Origin: Gracilaria domingensis
Lineage: Eukaryota > Rhodophyta > Florideophyceae > Gracilariales > Gracilariaceae
Reading direction: 5' to 3'
NCBI GenBank assembly: GCA_022539475.1
Contig: VCMS01000006.1
Location: forward strand, 264,504-328,503
DNA length: 64,000 nt
The position numbers and the translations under genes are program-made. The notes under the pieces are model-generated. The model was not told the origin of the DNA, made no database searches, and saw only the letters and a program-made list of their open reading frames with translations. This document shows, one piece after another, positions 30,317 to 38,665 of this stretch. Each line of letters starts with the position of its first letter. Within the stretch, counting starts at the first letter, position 1.

Positions 30317-31763
30317 GGGGGGGGGTGTGTGTGTGGGGTGTGGGGGGTGGTGCGTGGGGAGCTGCGTGGGCGGCTGGGGGGGAGGGGGGGGGGCAGGGCG
30401 CCACAATTCAGCCGCGCGAGGGCGGCGGGCGACGCGCGCTGGCCACGACGACCAAGTTGATTGCGCGCCACTGCGCGCGCGCCACGTTGCGCTGTAAGTC
30501 AGGCGCTCGCGCGCGGTGCAGGCGCGCGTCGGCTGTCAGCGCGATGAATTTGCGAAAAACCTTACAAGGTTGCACGGCGGCGTGCGCGCGCGACGTGGGA
30601 CAGCAGCGCGCGCTCCTTTACAGCGGGCGCGCTTGAATTGCGCCGCGCGCGCGCGCGCCACGCGCCGCGCGCGCCGCGCGCCAATCGCGCGCGCGCGCGC
30701 CGCGCGCGCACGAGCCGTTGACGCCTCGCCTCTTTACAGCGGCGCATCGCGCCAAATTCAGCGCGAGGCGCCGCGCCGCCGGCGCGCGCGTGGCGCGCGT
30801 GTGGCGAGCCGTTTGAGCGCCGCGCCCGCGTGTGCGCCGCTTTACGCCGTGCGAGCGCCGCGCCCGGGCGTGCTTTTAAAGTGGCGCAAGCGCGCTCTCC
30901 GCTCGCTCCGCCCGCGCCCGCTTTTTAAGCGCCAGCCCGAGAGCACCCCCCTCCTTCGCTCTTTGCTCGCGCACAATCCGCAGCACTCGCGTCCGCGCCT
31001 TCGGTCCCCGCCCCCCGTTCCTGCGACGTTGCGCTTCTTCCTTCCCCACCGCCCCCACCACACCCCCCCCCCCCCCCCCCCCCCCCTGCCCGCCTCCGTG
31101 TGTCTCTTTTCGCTTCTTGTTTCGCACCCCCCCACCGCCCCGCTTCCCCGTCGCCCCCCCGACACCGTCTACCGCCGCCGCTCAAACCAACGGCGCCCGT
31201 CGTCACAAGCCGCTACCTTGTCCGCCGCTTGCGCGAGCTTGCCTCCCCGCAACACGCCCTTCGCCCGTGCTTGTTTGCGCGCAATCGTGTCGACCACGCC
31301 TTTGCGCTCCGCTCAACGCGAGCCGCTCAACATCGCTTCCGCGCGCGAAAACCGCGCGCAAGGGTTCACCGCCGCCGCGCCCGGAACGCGCGCACCGCAC
31401 CGTCCCGGCCCCGCACGCCGCGCCGCCGCGCGCGCTAACACTCCGTATAATCGCGCCCCGAAAGCGCGCCGTGAAAGCGCGTCGCCGACAGCACGCGTGT
31501 TGCACCCTGAAAATCGCGCCGCCTCGTTTGCCGCGCGCCATCATTTATTCCAACGTTGCTCCGTGTGGCCATAGCGCAGCACGGTGGTTTCCGAATCGTC
31601 CCCCTGCGCGCGCATTGCATCTAACATTGCGTGCACAACTCCCCAAGCGTTGCACGGGACCGCCAACGAGGCTTGGTGGGACCACGCTGACGCCTTGGAG
31701 CTGCAAGTGGCGTCCAAGGCAATTGTGATCGCTGTGGAGCTGGCGCGTCCTCCACCGCCACCG
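30317..31763. other. GC-rich divergent intergenic region with homopolymer tracts
   Basis: A stretch of 1.45 kb between two head-to-head secretory genes. It is extremely rich in alternating GC, with a run of 24 C at 31063-31086, G/GT-rich sequence next to the 30316 start codon, and two similar modules near 30613 and 30730 (CCTTTACAGCGG.. and CTCTTTACAGCGG.., each followed by GCGCCAAAT-like or GAATTGCGC sequence). Long frames here encode only Arg, Ala and Pro and are compositional artefacts. It probably carries both promoters. Confidence 0.5.
31063..31086. repeat. Poly-C tract, 24 bases
   Basis: An uninterrupted C run in the intergenic region upstream of the secreted Cys-rich protein gene. It may form an i-motif or G-quadruplex on the other strand, and its length is prone to sequencing error. 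Confidence 0.85.
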
Positions 31764-32450
31764 ATGCCTCCCCCGCGTCATCCGCCGCCAGCGGCTACAT
31801 GGCTGCTCCTGGTGTGTGTGTTTGTGGCTGTGTTGGTGTCGCCGGTGCAGGCGTGTCTCTCGTATGATGTTTGGCATGGCATGTTGGAGGATTGTCGCGT
31901 GCGCGCAATAGATAGTGGAATGACACGCGCGGAGGTGGATTGTATTTATACGGCGGGCGGCCAGTTTGCGCCGCAAGTTCTGGTGATTGATGGTGCTCAT
32001 AAGCAATGCTACGACCACAATGAGTTTGGTGTATATATGGCGCGCTCGTTGGCTCGATGCGTGGATGGAGGCTCTAGTAGTAGTGATAGTACGCTGAGTA
32101 CGGATGATGACGATGACGACGATGACTATGCGACCACATCGCGGCAGTCCGCCGACGCCGACGACGACGACAACAACAATATCAACAATATCAACAATAT
32201 CAACAACAACAACAACAACAACAAGCTGCTGGAGGAAGAGGAGCAGGTGGAGGTGCGATTGATACGGCAGCAGATGGAGGGCAACTCGGTGGTGGCGCGC
32301 GTGGCGCGCCTACTCAACCTCAAGATCTCGAGGCAGCGGAGGTGTCGCTGCAGCACGGGCTGCCACTACTGCTGTGTGCTGACGGGCATCGGCGGAGAGG
32401 ACGAGTGCTTCAACCTGGTGTGCCGGCCGGGAACAGGCTACTGCGCGTAG
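31764..32450 (+). CDS. Secreted cysteine-rich protein with acidic/Asn-rich linker, unidentified
   Basis: A single exon encodes 228 residues from the ATG at 31764. An upstream in-frame ATG at 31584 would add 60 residues and bury the signal peptide, so the later start is preferred. The signal peptide is TWLLLVCVFVAVLVSPVQA, with cleavage likely before Cys31. An N-terminal domain has five Cys (CLSYDVWHG, LEDCRV, AEVDCIY, KQCYDH, LARCV). A low-complexity linker of Ser, Asp and Asn follows (about 104-153). The C-terminal domain of about 45 residues is dense in Cys (RCRCSTGCHYCCVLTG, DECFNLVCRPGTGYC). Disulphide-bonded domains in the secretory pathway or cell wall are likely. No family was recognised. 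It is divergent from the sHSP-like membrane protein. Confidence 0.7.
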   Translation: MPPPRHPPPAATWLLLVCVFVAVLVSPVQACLSYDVWHGMLEDCRVRAIDSGMTRAEVDCIYTAGGQFAPQVLVIDGAHKQCYDHNEFGVYMARSLARCVDGGSSSSDSTLSTDDDDDDDDYATTSRQSADADDDDNNNINNINNINNNNNNNKLLEEEEQVEVRLIRQQMEGNSVVARVARLLNLKISRQRRCRCSTGCHYCCVLTGIGGEDECFNLVCRPGTGYCA

Positions 32451-34053
32451 AACCAACAGTTTAAGCAGATAGCAAAGAAGACGATTTTTTGTTCGCTAGA
32501 GAAAAGGCTGGGGGGGAAGAGAAAAGAGGGACAGGGTGCCGCCGGCGCGCGGAGGAGGAGGAGGGCATCTACACGTGATGCGGGTGGGACAGCGGGGAGG
32601 GCAACGCGCGCGGGCGACGCGGCAGCGCGCGCGGGCGACATGCGCGGCAGCAGCGCGACGTCAGCAGCGCGCGTGCTGGACGCGCTGCGGACGCGCTGCT
32701 GACGCGCCCGCGGGGCGCCTGCGCCGGCCGCGCCCGACCTCCGTCGCGCCACAACAGGCAGTAAAAAACACCCTTACGCTCTTCACTCCCGCGCGCGCGC
32801 GCCGTCGCCCACGTGCACAGCGCGCACACGCCGCCAGCGCGCGCGGGCCCCGCGTGGCGCGCGTGGCGCGCGTGGCGCGCGTGGCGCGTGTGGCGCGCGT
32901 GGCGCGTGTGGCGCGCGCCGCGCCGCCGCGCCGCCGCGCGCGCGTGCGTGCACTCGGCGCCGGCGCGCTTGCGGCGCGCGCGTCGTTTTCCGCGCCGCGC
33001 CGGGCGCGCGACGCGCGCGACGCGCCGCGACTTGGCGACGGCGCCGTTCGTGTGTGCTCGGCGTCGCTCCCCCCGCGCCGCCTTCGACGTCATGCGCCTG
33101 GTGCGCACGTAATGCGCGCCCGCATTCGACGTAATCAACTGGCGCGCCCACGCGCGATTTGCGTCCACACACGCCCCGCCCACGCAGCCATCCAACCAGC
33201 CCAGGCCACCACCGTCCCCGCCCCCCCCCCCCCCCCGCCGCCACCGCTACACTCGCGTCCGCCGCCGCGCTGTAACGGTGCGGTTGTACACGGGCAATAA
33301 TTCCCCACCCCTGATGATCCCCCCCCCCCCCACCCCCAAAAATCCCCCACCCAAATCCCGCGATCTCGAGAGCTCGTAATCGTGCATCATGCTCTTGGGT
33401 TCATTCTGCGACGCAAGCATGCTGATGCAGGCTGCACAGTCTGCAGATGTGCGCGCTTGCCATCACCGGCAGTTGGATGGCGCGTTCACCCCGGTGTGCC
33501 AAGCTGTGCAGCGTATGAGCAGTATGGCTCAACACAAACACAGTCGCATTACAAGCCGCCTTAAACGTAGCCCGCCAAACTTACCGAACACTCGTCTCCC
33601 GGCTGTGCGCGGCGTGTGCGTGAGCCGGCCGGCTGTGCGGGCGAGTGCTGATGCTGCGTGTCTCTTGTCGTCGCCACGCTCCATTTTGTCGCCATTTACG
33701 TGCCAGAAAAACACGCACCAGCCGCCCCCGTCTCGAGACCGTCGTTGCGGCCCCGTGTTTGGTCGACGCCGCGCTTCGTTGGGGCAGCATAAGCCACACG
33801 AGACACGCACGCAACGCTCGCCATCGCGCCGCTGTCTTGTTCCACCGCGCGTCGCATTTCTTTAGTACCACAAAAAGGCGCTACTCAAAACTCCATCACC
33901 ACGTGACGAAGCGTTGCTTTATTCTCTCAGCCTCCATCATCAGTGTCCAACCGTCTCACGCCGTCAGCGTCAATTCCACAGACGCCTCACCCGCGCACAA
34001 CCCACCATACACCCACCGTCTCACGACTCCGTTCTACCGGCGAGGCACACCTC
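32451..34053. other. GC-rich island, right flank, with 9-bp tandem repeats
   Basis: A stretch of 1.6 kb downstream of two converging gene ends. It contains a tandem GTGGCGCGC/GTGGCGCGT array (about 32855-32917) and C runs near 33221-33236 and 33318-33330. From 33.4 kb the composition returns to normal. Frames such as 33389-33865 and 33645-34244 have no domain and partly run antisense to MCM5. No gene is supported. Confidence 0.5.
32855..32917. repeat. 9-bp GTGGCGCGY tandem array
   Basis: About seven head-to-tail units of GTGGCGCGC with some GTGGCGCGT variants. It lies in non-coding GC-rich DNA. Confidence 0.8.
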
Positions 34054-36528
34054 TCACTGCACGCGATGCACAAATCGTCTCTGCCTTCTGTACTGCAAGT
34101 CTCCTCTTCTCACCATTACTACGATCGCCGCCCGAACCGCAGACTCCTGGAATCTCTCATCCACAAAGTGATCCACCAATCGTCTCTCGCTCGCCATCGA
34201 CCCAATCGCCAGCCGCCTCTTCAAAGCGGTCTCCACCCTCATAACTTCCTGTCGAAACTCTGCCTTCATCGCCCCCTCCTGGAACATCACAGACCCACCA
34301 TTGGCCGAATCCAACGTCGCCACTTTGAACAGTCGAATTGCTTCCGTAACATGTCGTTCCGTTACCACTGATTGTAGAGTCATTTTCGCCAACGCCTCAG
34401 AAATTCGCACGATGGCTTCCAACTGACGTACCGTGATGGGCACCACTTCACGACCATTGTCTTCGCCATCACCCAGCTGCTTTTGTCTCATCTGTTCCCG
34501 AATTGATACGTAGTTTGTCCGCAGCAATTCCGCACCTTCCACCGAGAGCCGCGGTGACGCTCTGCTGCGTGCGTATGCAATGTATCGCTTCAGCGAGTTG
34601 ATGTCGAGTCGTGCCTCACTCCCACTACCGTTCACGCGGTACACAGCCGCTGCTCCACCATCACCACCAATTGTGCCGCCTTCGTGCCTTTCAACCCGCT
34701 CCCGACGAATTGCTTCCGAGCCTGCGAGAAGCCCTGTGCGCTTTCCGCCGCTGTTCTCCGATCCGCGCTGGTGCAGCGTCAAAACGTGCTCAGCGATCTT
34801 CTTGTCCCGCACGTCGTCCCGAATATCACGCACAATAAAGATGAGGTCAAAGCGCGACAGAATAGTGCTCTGGAATTCAATGTTCTCCGCGCTGCTTCTC
34901 GTGTCGTCGTAGCGACCAAACGCTGGGTTTGCTGCAGCCAGAACTGCCGCTCTTGCGTTGAGCACCGCCGTTATTCCGGCCTTTGCGATGGAGATTGTTT
35001 GCTGTTCCATTGCCTCGTGGATGGCAACTCGGTCCTGCAGTCTCATCTTGTCAAACTCATCTATGCAAACAAGGCCTCCGTCTGCCAGAACCATCGCCCC
35101 ACCTTCCAGATGGAATTCGCCGTGCGCTTTGTCCTTTATCACGCTCGCAGTCAAACCCGCCGCTGAACTTCCCTTGCCGCTGGTATACACAGAAATTGGT
35201 GCCACTCGTTCGGCGAATTTCAGCATCTGACTCTTTGCCGTACTTGGGTCCCCGAGTAGCAACACATTGATATCACCCCTAAGTCGCATGCCGTCAGGGA
35301 GCGTCTTGTCCAGAGCACCGCCAAACAGCTGTGCTGCGATTGCCTTCTTTATATCTTCATGTCCAAATATCTCGGGCGCAATGCTTCGCGCGATGATCTG
35401 TTCCAGGTTGGAATGACGGGAAATGCTTAGCATAGCCTCCTCCTCCTCAAAACCAAACGAAACGGCGGTACGACTTCCAGAGTATCCGGCACCCTCTTGT
35501 ATGTGCATACCGAGCACACGAACGTATGGGGTGCGCGCGTTAACTGAAATACTTGTACCGCTTGTCATGCGTTTGCTAGTTCGTCCCACACCAGGTGCGG
35601 CAGCGTTGGAGATGGAATAGATGCCCATGACATCGATCCTGACACCGGGACTGGCAGCATCTGTGAGATAGCGATCACAGCTGAGCGTGATGCTCCTAGG
35701 CATCTCCCCGGTGGGTACTGATTCTGGCAATTCCTGAAGCTTGAGTGTCTGACTGTCCATGAACTTACTCTCGTCCGGCAGGACAATATATGGATCGAGA
35801 GGGCATGGGGCTTCATCTTGAGCCACTGTGCGACGACAGGCTCGCGGCACGGCGAAGCCTCCTAGTCCGGGGTTGACCGGCATAGTGATCTTCTCGTTAC
35901 AGTTACGACAACGCATGACGACTGCAGTGCTTTTGCATCGCACCTTGGAAGCGGCGATGACAATGCCTGAAATTGCGACCATCTTGGACACATCAGAAGA
36001 GGAGAGATTGCGCACATCGCGACTGCTCTCGTTACTATGTAACAGCACCTGTACACCACGTCTTCCAATATCAGAAACAGACGGAGTTTGACCGTCCTCA
36101 TTTGGAGCGTTTGGCGTCTCGCCAATAGGATTGGCTGTCTGTCCCGTGGTAGCCGCTACGAGAGCATCGACATCGGTATTGGCCAGCGTCGCAGCCGCCT
36201 CGGTGGCGGCGCGTTCGACGTCGACAATGGCACGATCAGGCGCCTCTCTGAGGGTGGCAGCGAGGGGCGGGTCAAAATGAGTGAGATCCGCAAGCTCGAC
36301 GGTGAGGGATAGATTTGCTGCATTGACAGCGGCTCGAAGACGCTCACGATAGACGTAAAGGAATCGCTCGTTGTGGAAGCCTAGCACGAAGGCCTTGAAA
36401 CGACGGCGGATTTCGGCGGAGTGTAGCAACGGTTCGCCATCGGCGTTGGTCGGCTGAGCCGAATCAGAGCCGTCGCGCTCTTGATTCTGGTAGGAATAGT
36501 ACACGCTGCCTTCGTCGTAGCCTTCCAT
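34054..36528 (-). CDS. MCM5: DNA replication licensing factor MCM5
   Basis: A single exon encodes 824 residues. The first ATG in frame is 36528 (MEGYDEGSVYYSYQN). MCM5 is one of six subunits of the MCM2-7 replicative helicase. The N-terminal domain has the zinc site (Cys207, 210, 231, 242 by count). The AAA+ core has GDPSTAKSQMLKF (Walker A, about 426-437), GLVCIDEFDKM (Walker B), AAANPAFGRYD (sensor 1) and STILSRFDLIFIV (arginine finger). NVLLLGDPSTAKSQ and YTSGKGSSAAGLTASV are typical of the family. The protein is longer than animal MCM5 mainly through inserts near residues 105-155 and in the C-terminal linker (GGTIGGDGGAAAVYR). The promoter holds several E2F-type sites, fitting S-phase control. 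Confidence 0.97.
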   Translation of the reverse strand: MEGYDEGSVYYSYQNQERDGSDSAQPTNADGEPLLHSAEIRRRFKAFVLGFHNERFLYVYRERLRAAVNAANLSLTVELADLTHFDPPLAATLREAPDRAIVDVERAATEAAATLANTDVDALVAATTGQTANPIGETPNAPNEDGQTPSVSDIGRRGVQVLLHSNESSRDVRNLSSSDVSKMVAISGIVIAASKVRCKSTAVVMRCRNCNEKITMPVNPGLGGFAVPRACRRTVAQDEAPCPLDPYIVLPDESKFMDSQTLKLQELPESVPTGEMPRSITLSCDRYLTDAASPGVRIDVMGIYSISNAAAPGVGRTSKRMTSGTSISVNARTPYVRVLGMHIQEGAGYSGSRTAVSFGFEEEEAMLSISRHSNLEQIIARSIAPEIFGHEDIKKAIAAQLFGGALDKTLPDGMRLRGDINVLLLGDPSTAKSQMLKFAERVAPISVYTSGKGSSAAGLTASVIKDKAHGEFHLEGGAMVLADGGLVCIDEFDKMRLQDRVAIHEAMEQQTISIAKAGITAVLNARAAVLAAANPAFGRYDDTRSSAENIEFQSTILSRFDLIFIVRDIRDDVRDKKIAEHVLTLHQRGSENSGGKRTGLLAGSEAIRRERVERHEGGTIGGDGGAAAVYRVNGSGSEARLDINSLKRYIAYARSRASPRLSVEGAELLRTNYVSIREQMRQKQLGDGEDNGREVVPITVRQLEAIVRISEALAKMTLQSVVTERHVTEAIRLFKVATLDSANGGSVMFQEGAMKAEFRQEVMRVETALKRRLAIGSMASERRLVDHFVDERFQESAVRAAIVVMVRRGDLQYRRQRRFVHRVQ

Positions 36529-36707
36529 TGTCGTATGGGTGCGAAGGGCGTTGGGGGGAGCAAAGTGTGGAGTTGATGAACGCTTCAAGGAGAGGGAAGG
36601 TATGGACCGTCGGGTAAACACGTTTTAGGAGTGAAAACGGTTGTTGATGGGGCTCCGCCAAGGGCCGGTACGAGTAGAGGAGCCAGGAGCGTGGGCAGTA
36701 GGAGCCC

Positions 36708-36807
36708 TTTTTTTGGCGGGAACGCATGACATTCCCAGTTTTTGGCGCGGGGAACGAGGGTTTGGCGCGCGTTTCGGAGGCCTTCCGACTATCTGTTCGC
36801 GCCAAAA
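36708..36807. promoter_or_regulatory. Cluster of four E2F-type sites upstream of MCM5
   Basis: Within 100 bp there are TTTTTTGGCGGGAA (ending 36722), TTTTTGGCGCGGGGAA (36739-36754), TTTGGCGCGCG (36761-36771) and, on the other strand, TTTTGGCGCGAA (36797-36807 in reverse). All match the E2F/DP consensus TTTSSCGC with GGCGGGAA or GGCGCGAA cores. They lie 180-280 bp upstream of the MCM5 start codon. E2F control of MCM genes is well known in animals and plants. Confidence 0.75.
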
Positions 36808-36922
36808 CTCGCGATTGAGGAAACAATGCCACGCGATTTTCGTGTGCGATGTGGCCATGCTGAGAATCTGCGATGCAAGTCCGATCACAATCGATGTGGT
36901 GCCAAGATCAAGTTGTCCCGTT

Positions 36923-37008
36923 GGTACTGTACCGTCGTACCTTCGAAGATATCGGGACGTATCTTCGGAAGCAGATGTTCGGAAGGTATCGACGGTACCG
37001 CTGGTACC
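36923..37008. promoter_or_regulatory. Paired GTACCGTCG / CGACGGTAC elements
   Basis: GGTACTGTACCGTCGTACC (36923-36941) and GGTATCGACGGTACCGCTGG (from 36985) carry the 9-mer in opposite orientation (36929-36937 and 36990-36998), separated by about 50 bp. Further GTATC/GGTACC phrases lie between and after them. The position is in the MCM5/RING divergent promoter. Confidence 0.45.
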
Positions 37009-37315
37009 AAAGGTGCAGGGGTACCCCAAGGCACAGTAGTTTGCGCGGAAGCTTTCAACGAGGTTCTTCTCACGGGACCGGGAGTTGCGGCAAGCGCCGC
37101 AGTCTGTGACCAAAAGCGCACCGTTGTGTTACGCGACTTGTGTAGGTACGATGTGACCGTCTCGCACGCCGTGGTTCGCTGTCGTCTCTCAACTGCGGCC
37201 TGGGCTTGTACCTTCTCACCAATGTCAGCACGCCCTGTCGACCGTATTTACATCGTCTGCGTCAAGTGCAACCCGCTTCTCCTCTCGCAGAGCTCTTCAT
37301 CTTGTGAGCGCAGGC

Positions 37316-38665
37316 ATGCGCGGCCTGCTTAACGTGTTGCTGTCCATTGCGGCCGGGGCTGCTATTGGGATCATTATCCCGCACTTGCCTTTCCTCAATG
37401 ATCCGCCGTACATCGCACCGTATCACCCCATCGCTGATGATCGTGACACACAGCGTCCGGATGAACAAGACAATGACCAGCAGAATGAGCAGGAGGGCGA
37501 ACAGCAGAATGACGCTGTAGGCTTGGATGATCAACAAAATGAGCTGGGGAATGAACAAGAGAATGACGCTGAAAGCTTGGGTGACCGACGGACTAGGTTA
37601 GAGAGCGAAGTACAGGATGAAGCTGAACGCTCGAATGACCAACAGACAGAGCAGGAGAGTGAACAACAGATAGAAGCTGAGAGCTTGGAAGCCCAACAGA
37701 CTGGGCACCATGGTGAACGGCAGAATGAGGCAGAAAGCTCCGCTGACCAACAGACTGAGCAAGAGAGTGAACGGCGTAATGATGTTGAAAGCTCAGCAAG
37801 CGATCACGTGGTTCTCTCCGAGCATGGATCTGAGTTCGAATCGTATTCTGGGGAGAGCGACGACAGTACTTATGAGGATGATGAACTCATACAACTCGTC
37901 TCTGAGCCCGCTTTACGAGGCGATACTTCTAGTGGAAGACATGGACTGCCTTCGGCACTGCATCCCAATTCCAGAGGTAGTGCCTTGCTTCCGCACGAGG
38001 TTTCAGTTATTCGAGATGTGGATGTGTTGGCTTTGTTGGATATCATAGCTCCATGCTTTGCCGCGAAGCACACGTTCGAGGGCAAGTGCACGTTTTGCAT
38101 TGATTCCATCTTTGTGGGTCAGAAAGTTCGTACCACCCCATGCAACCATTTCTTCCATGCTGAATGCTTGGAAAAATGGGTATTGTACGTCACTGCCGGT
38201 TTGATGAATGTGGCAGCATATTGGCTTGCGCATGATGGCTCTATTCACTACAAGCTTCGCTTCCCATCATGTCCAAACTGCGCAGAGTTTCTCGACGTCG
38301 TTCCGCGTCATGAATGGAGAGTGGTACTGCTTACGGCTCTGGGAGTGACAATGTCTGTAGACAGCGCTAACCAAGCTAAAGCACTGTATGAACGAGATGT
38401 GATCGTGACGGATACATCCGATCCGCCAGTCGTTGTTCATATAAGGGCTGATCAATATGGTTTCAGGCCGCGCTGGATGGATGAAAATGAGAATTATCAT
38501 TACACCTTTGTCGCGCGCAGTGAAGGTTATAGAGTGTTGCTCAGGGTTCTGGCTTATCCTCTGGTTTCCAACAATAGCATTGTTTCTAACAATGATTCTG
38601 CGACAGAGCAATCGAACAACAATATTGCTTCTAACAATGACTCTGCCATAGAGCAGGAGGGTTGA
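37316..38665 (+). CDS. Membrane-anchored RING-H2 E3 ubiquitin ligase-like protein
   Basis: A single exon encodes 449 residues from the ATG at 37316. An N-terminal hydrophobic helix (LLNVLLSIAAGAAIGIIIPHLPFL) is followed by about 160 residues of acidic, Gln-rich low-complexity sequence. It contains imperfect repeats of the DQQTEQESE type, coded by DNA repeats of about 60-70 bp. The RING-H2 domain is CTFC..PCNHFFHAECLEKW..CPNC (about residues 263-328), with an unusually long loop of roughly 35 residues before the last Cys pair. After this comes a folded-looking region of about 90 residues (VIVTDTSDPPVVVHIRADQYGFRP) and an Asn/Ser-rich tail with repeated SNN(D)S. E3 ligase activity is inferred from the intact zinc ligands. 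Targets are unknown. Confidence 0.8.
   Translation: MRGLLNVLLSIAAGAAIGIIIPHLPFLNDPPYIAPYHPIADDRDTQRPDEQDNDQQNEQEGEQQNDAVGLDDQQNELGNEQENDAESLGDRRTRLESEVQDEAERSNDQQTEQESEQQIEAESLEAQQTGHHGERQNEAESSADQQTEQESERRNDVESSASDHVVLSEHGSEFESYSGESDDSTYEDDELIQLVSEPALRGDTSSGRHGLPSALHPNSRGSALLPHEVSVIRDVDVLALLDIIAPCFAAKHTFEGKCTFCIDSIFVGQKVRTTPCNHFFHAECLEKWVLYVTAGLMNVAAYWLAHDGSIHYKLRFPSCPNCAEFLDVVPRHEWRVVLLTALGVTMSVDSANQAKALYERDVIVTDTSDPPVVVHIRADQYGFRPRWMDENENYHYTFVARSEGYRVLLRVLAYPLVSNNSIVSNNDSATEQSNNNIASNNDSAIEQEG

Larger units (their letters stand above)
36529..37315. other. Divergent promoter region between MCM5 and RING gene
   Basis: A stretch of 0.8 kb between head-to-head start codons. It holds the E2F-type cluster (36708-36807) and two copies of the CGACGGTAC motif in an inverted-repeat-rich stretch (36923-37008). 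A plus-strand frame of 196 codons across 36742-37332 is rejected because it covers these elements and has no domain. Confidence 0.55.

Noticed and set aside
30516-31574. A 350-codon plus-strand frame of Arg, Ala and Pro
   Set aside because: Stop-free only because of GC content; no signal, motif or natural residue balance.
36742-37332. 196-codon frame in the MCM5/RING promoter
   Set aside because: Covers the E2F cluster and inverted GTACC elements, has no domain, and ends inside the RING coding start.
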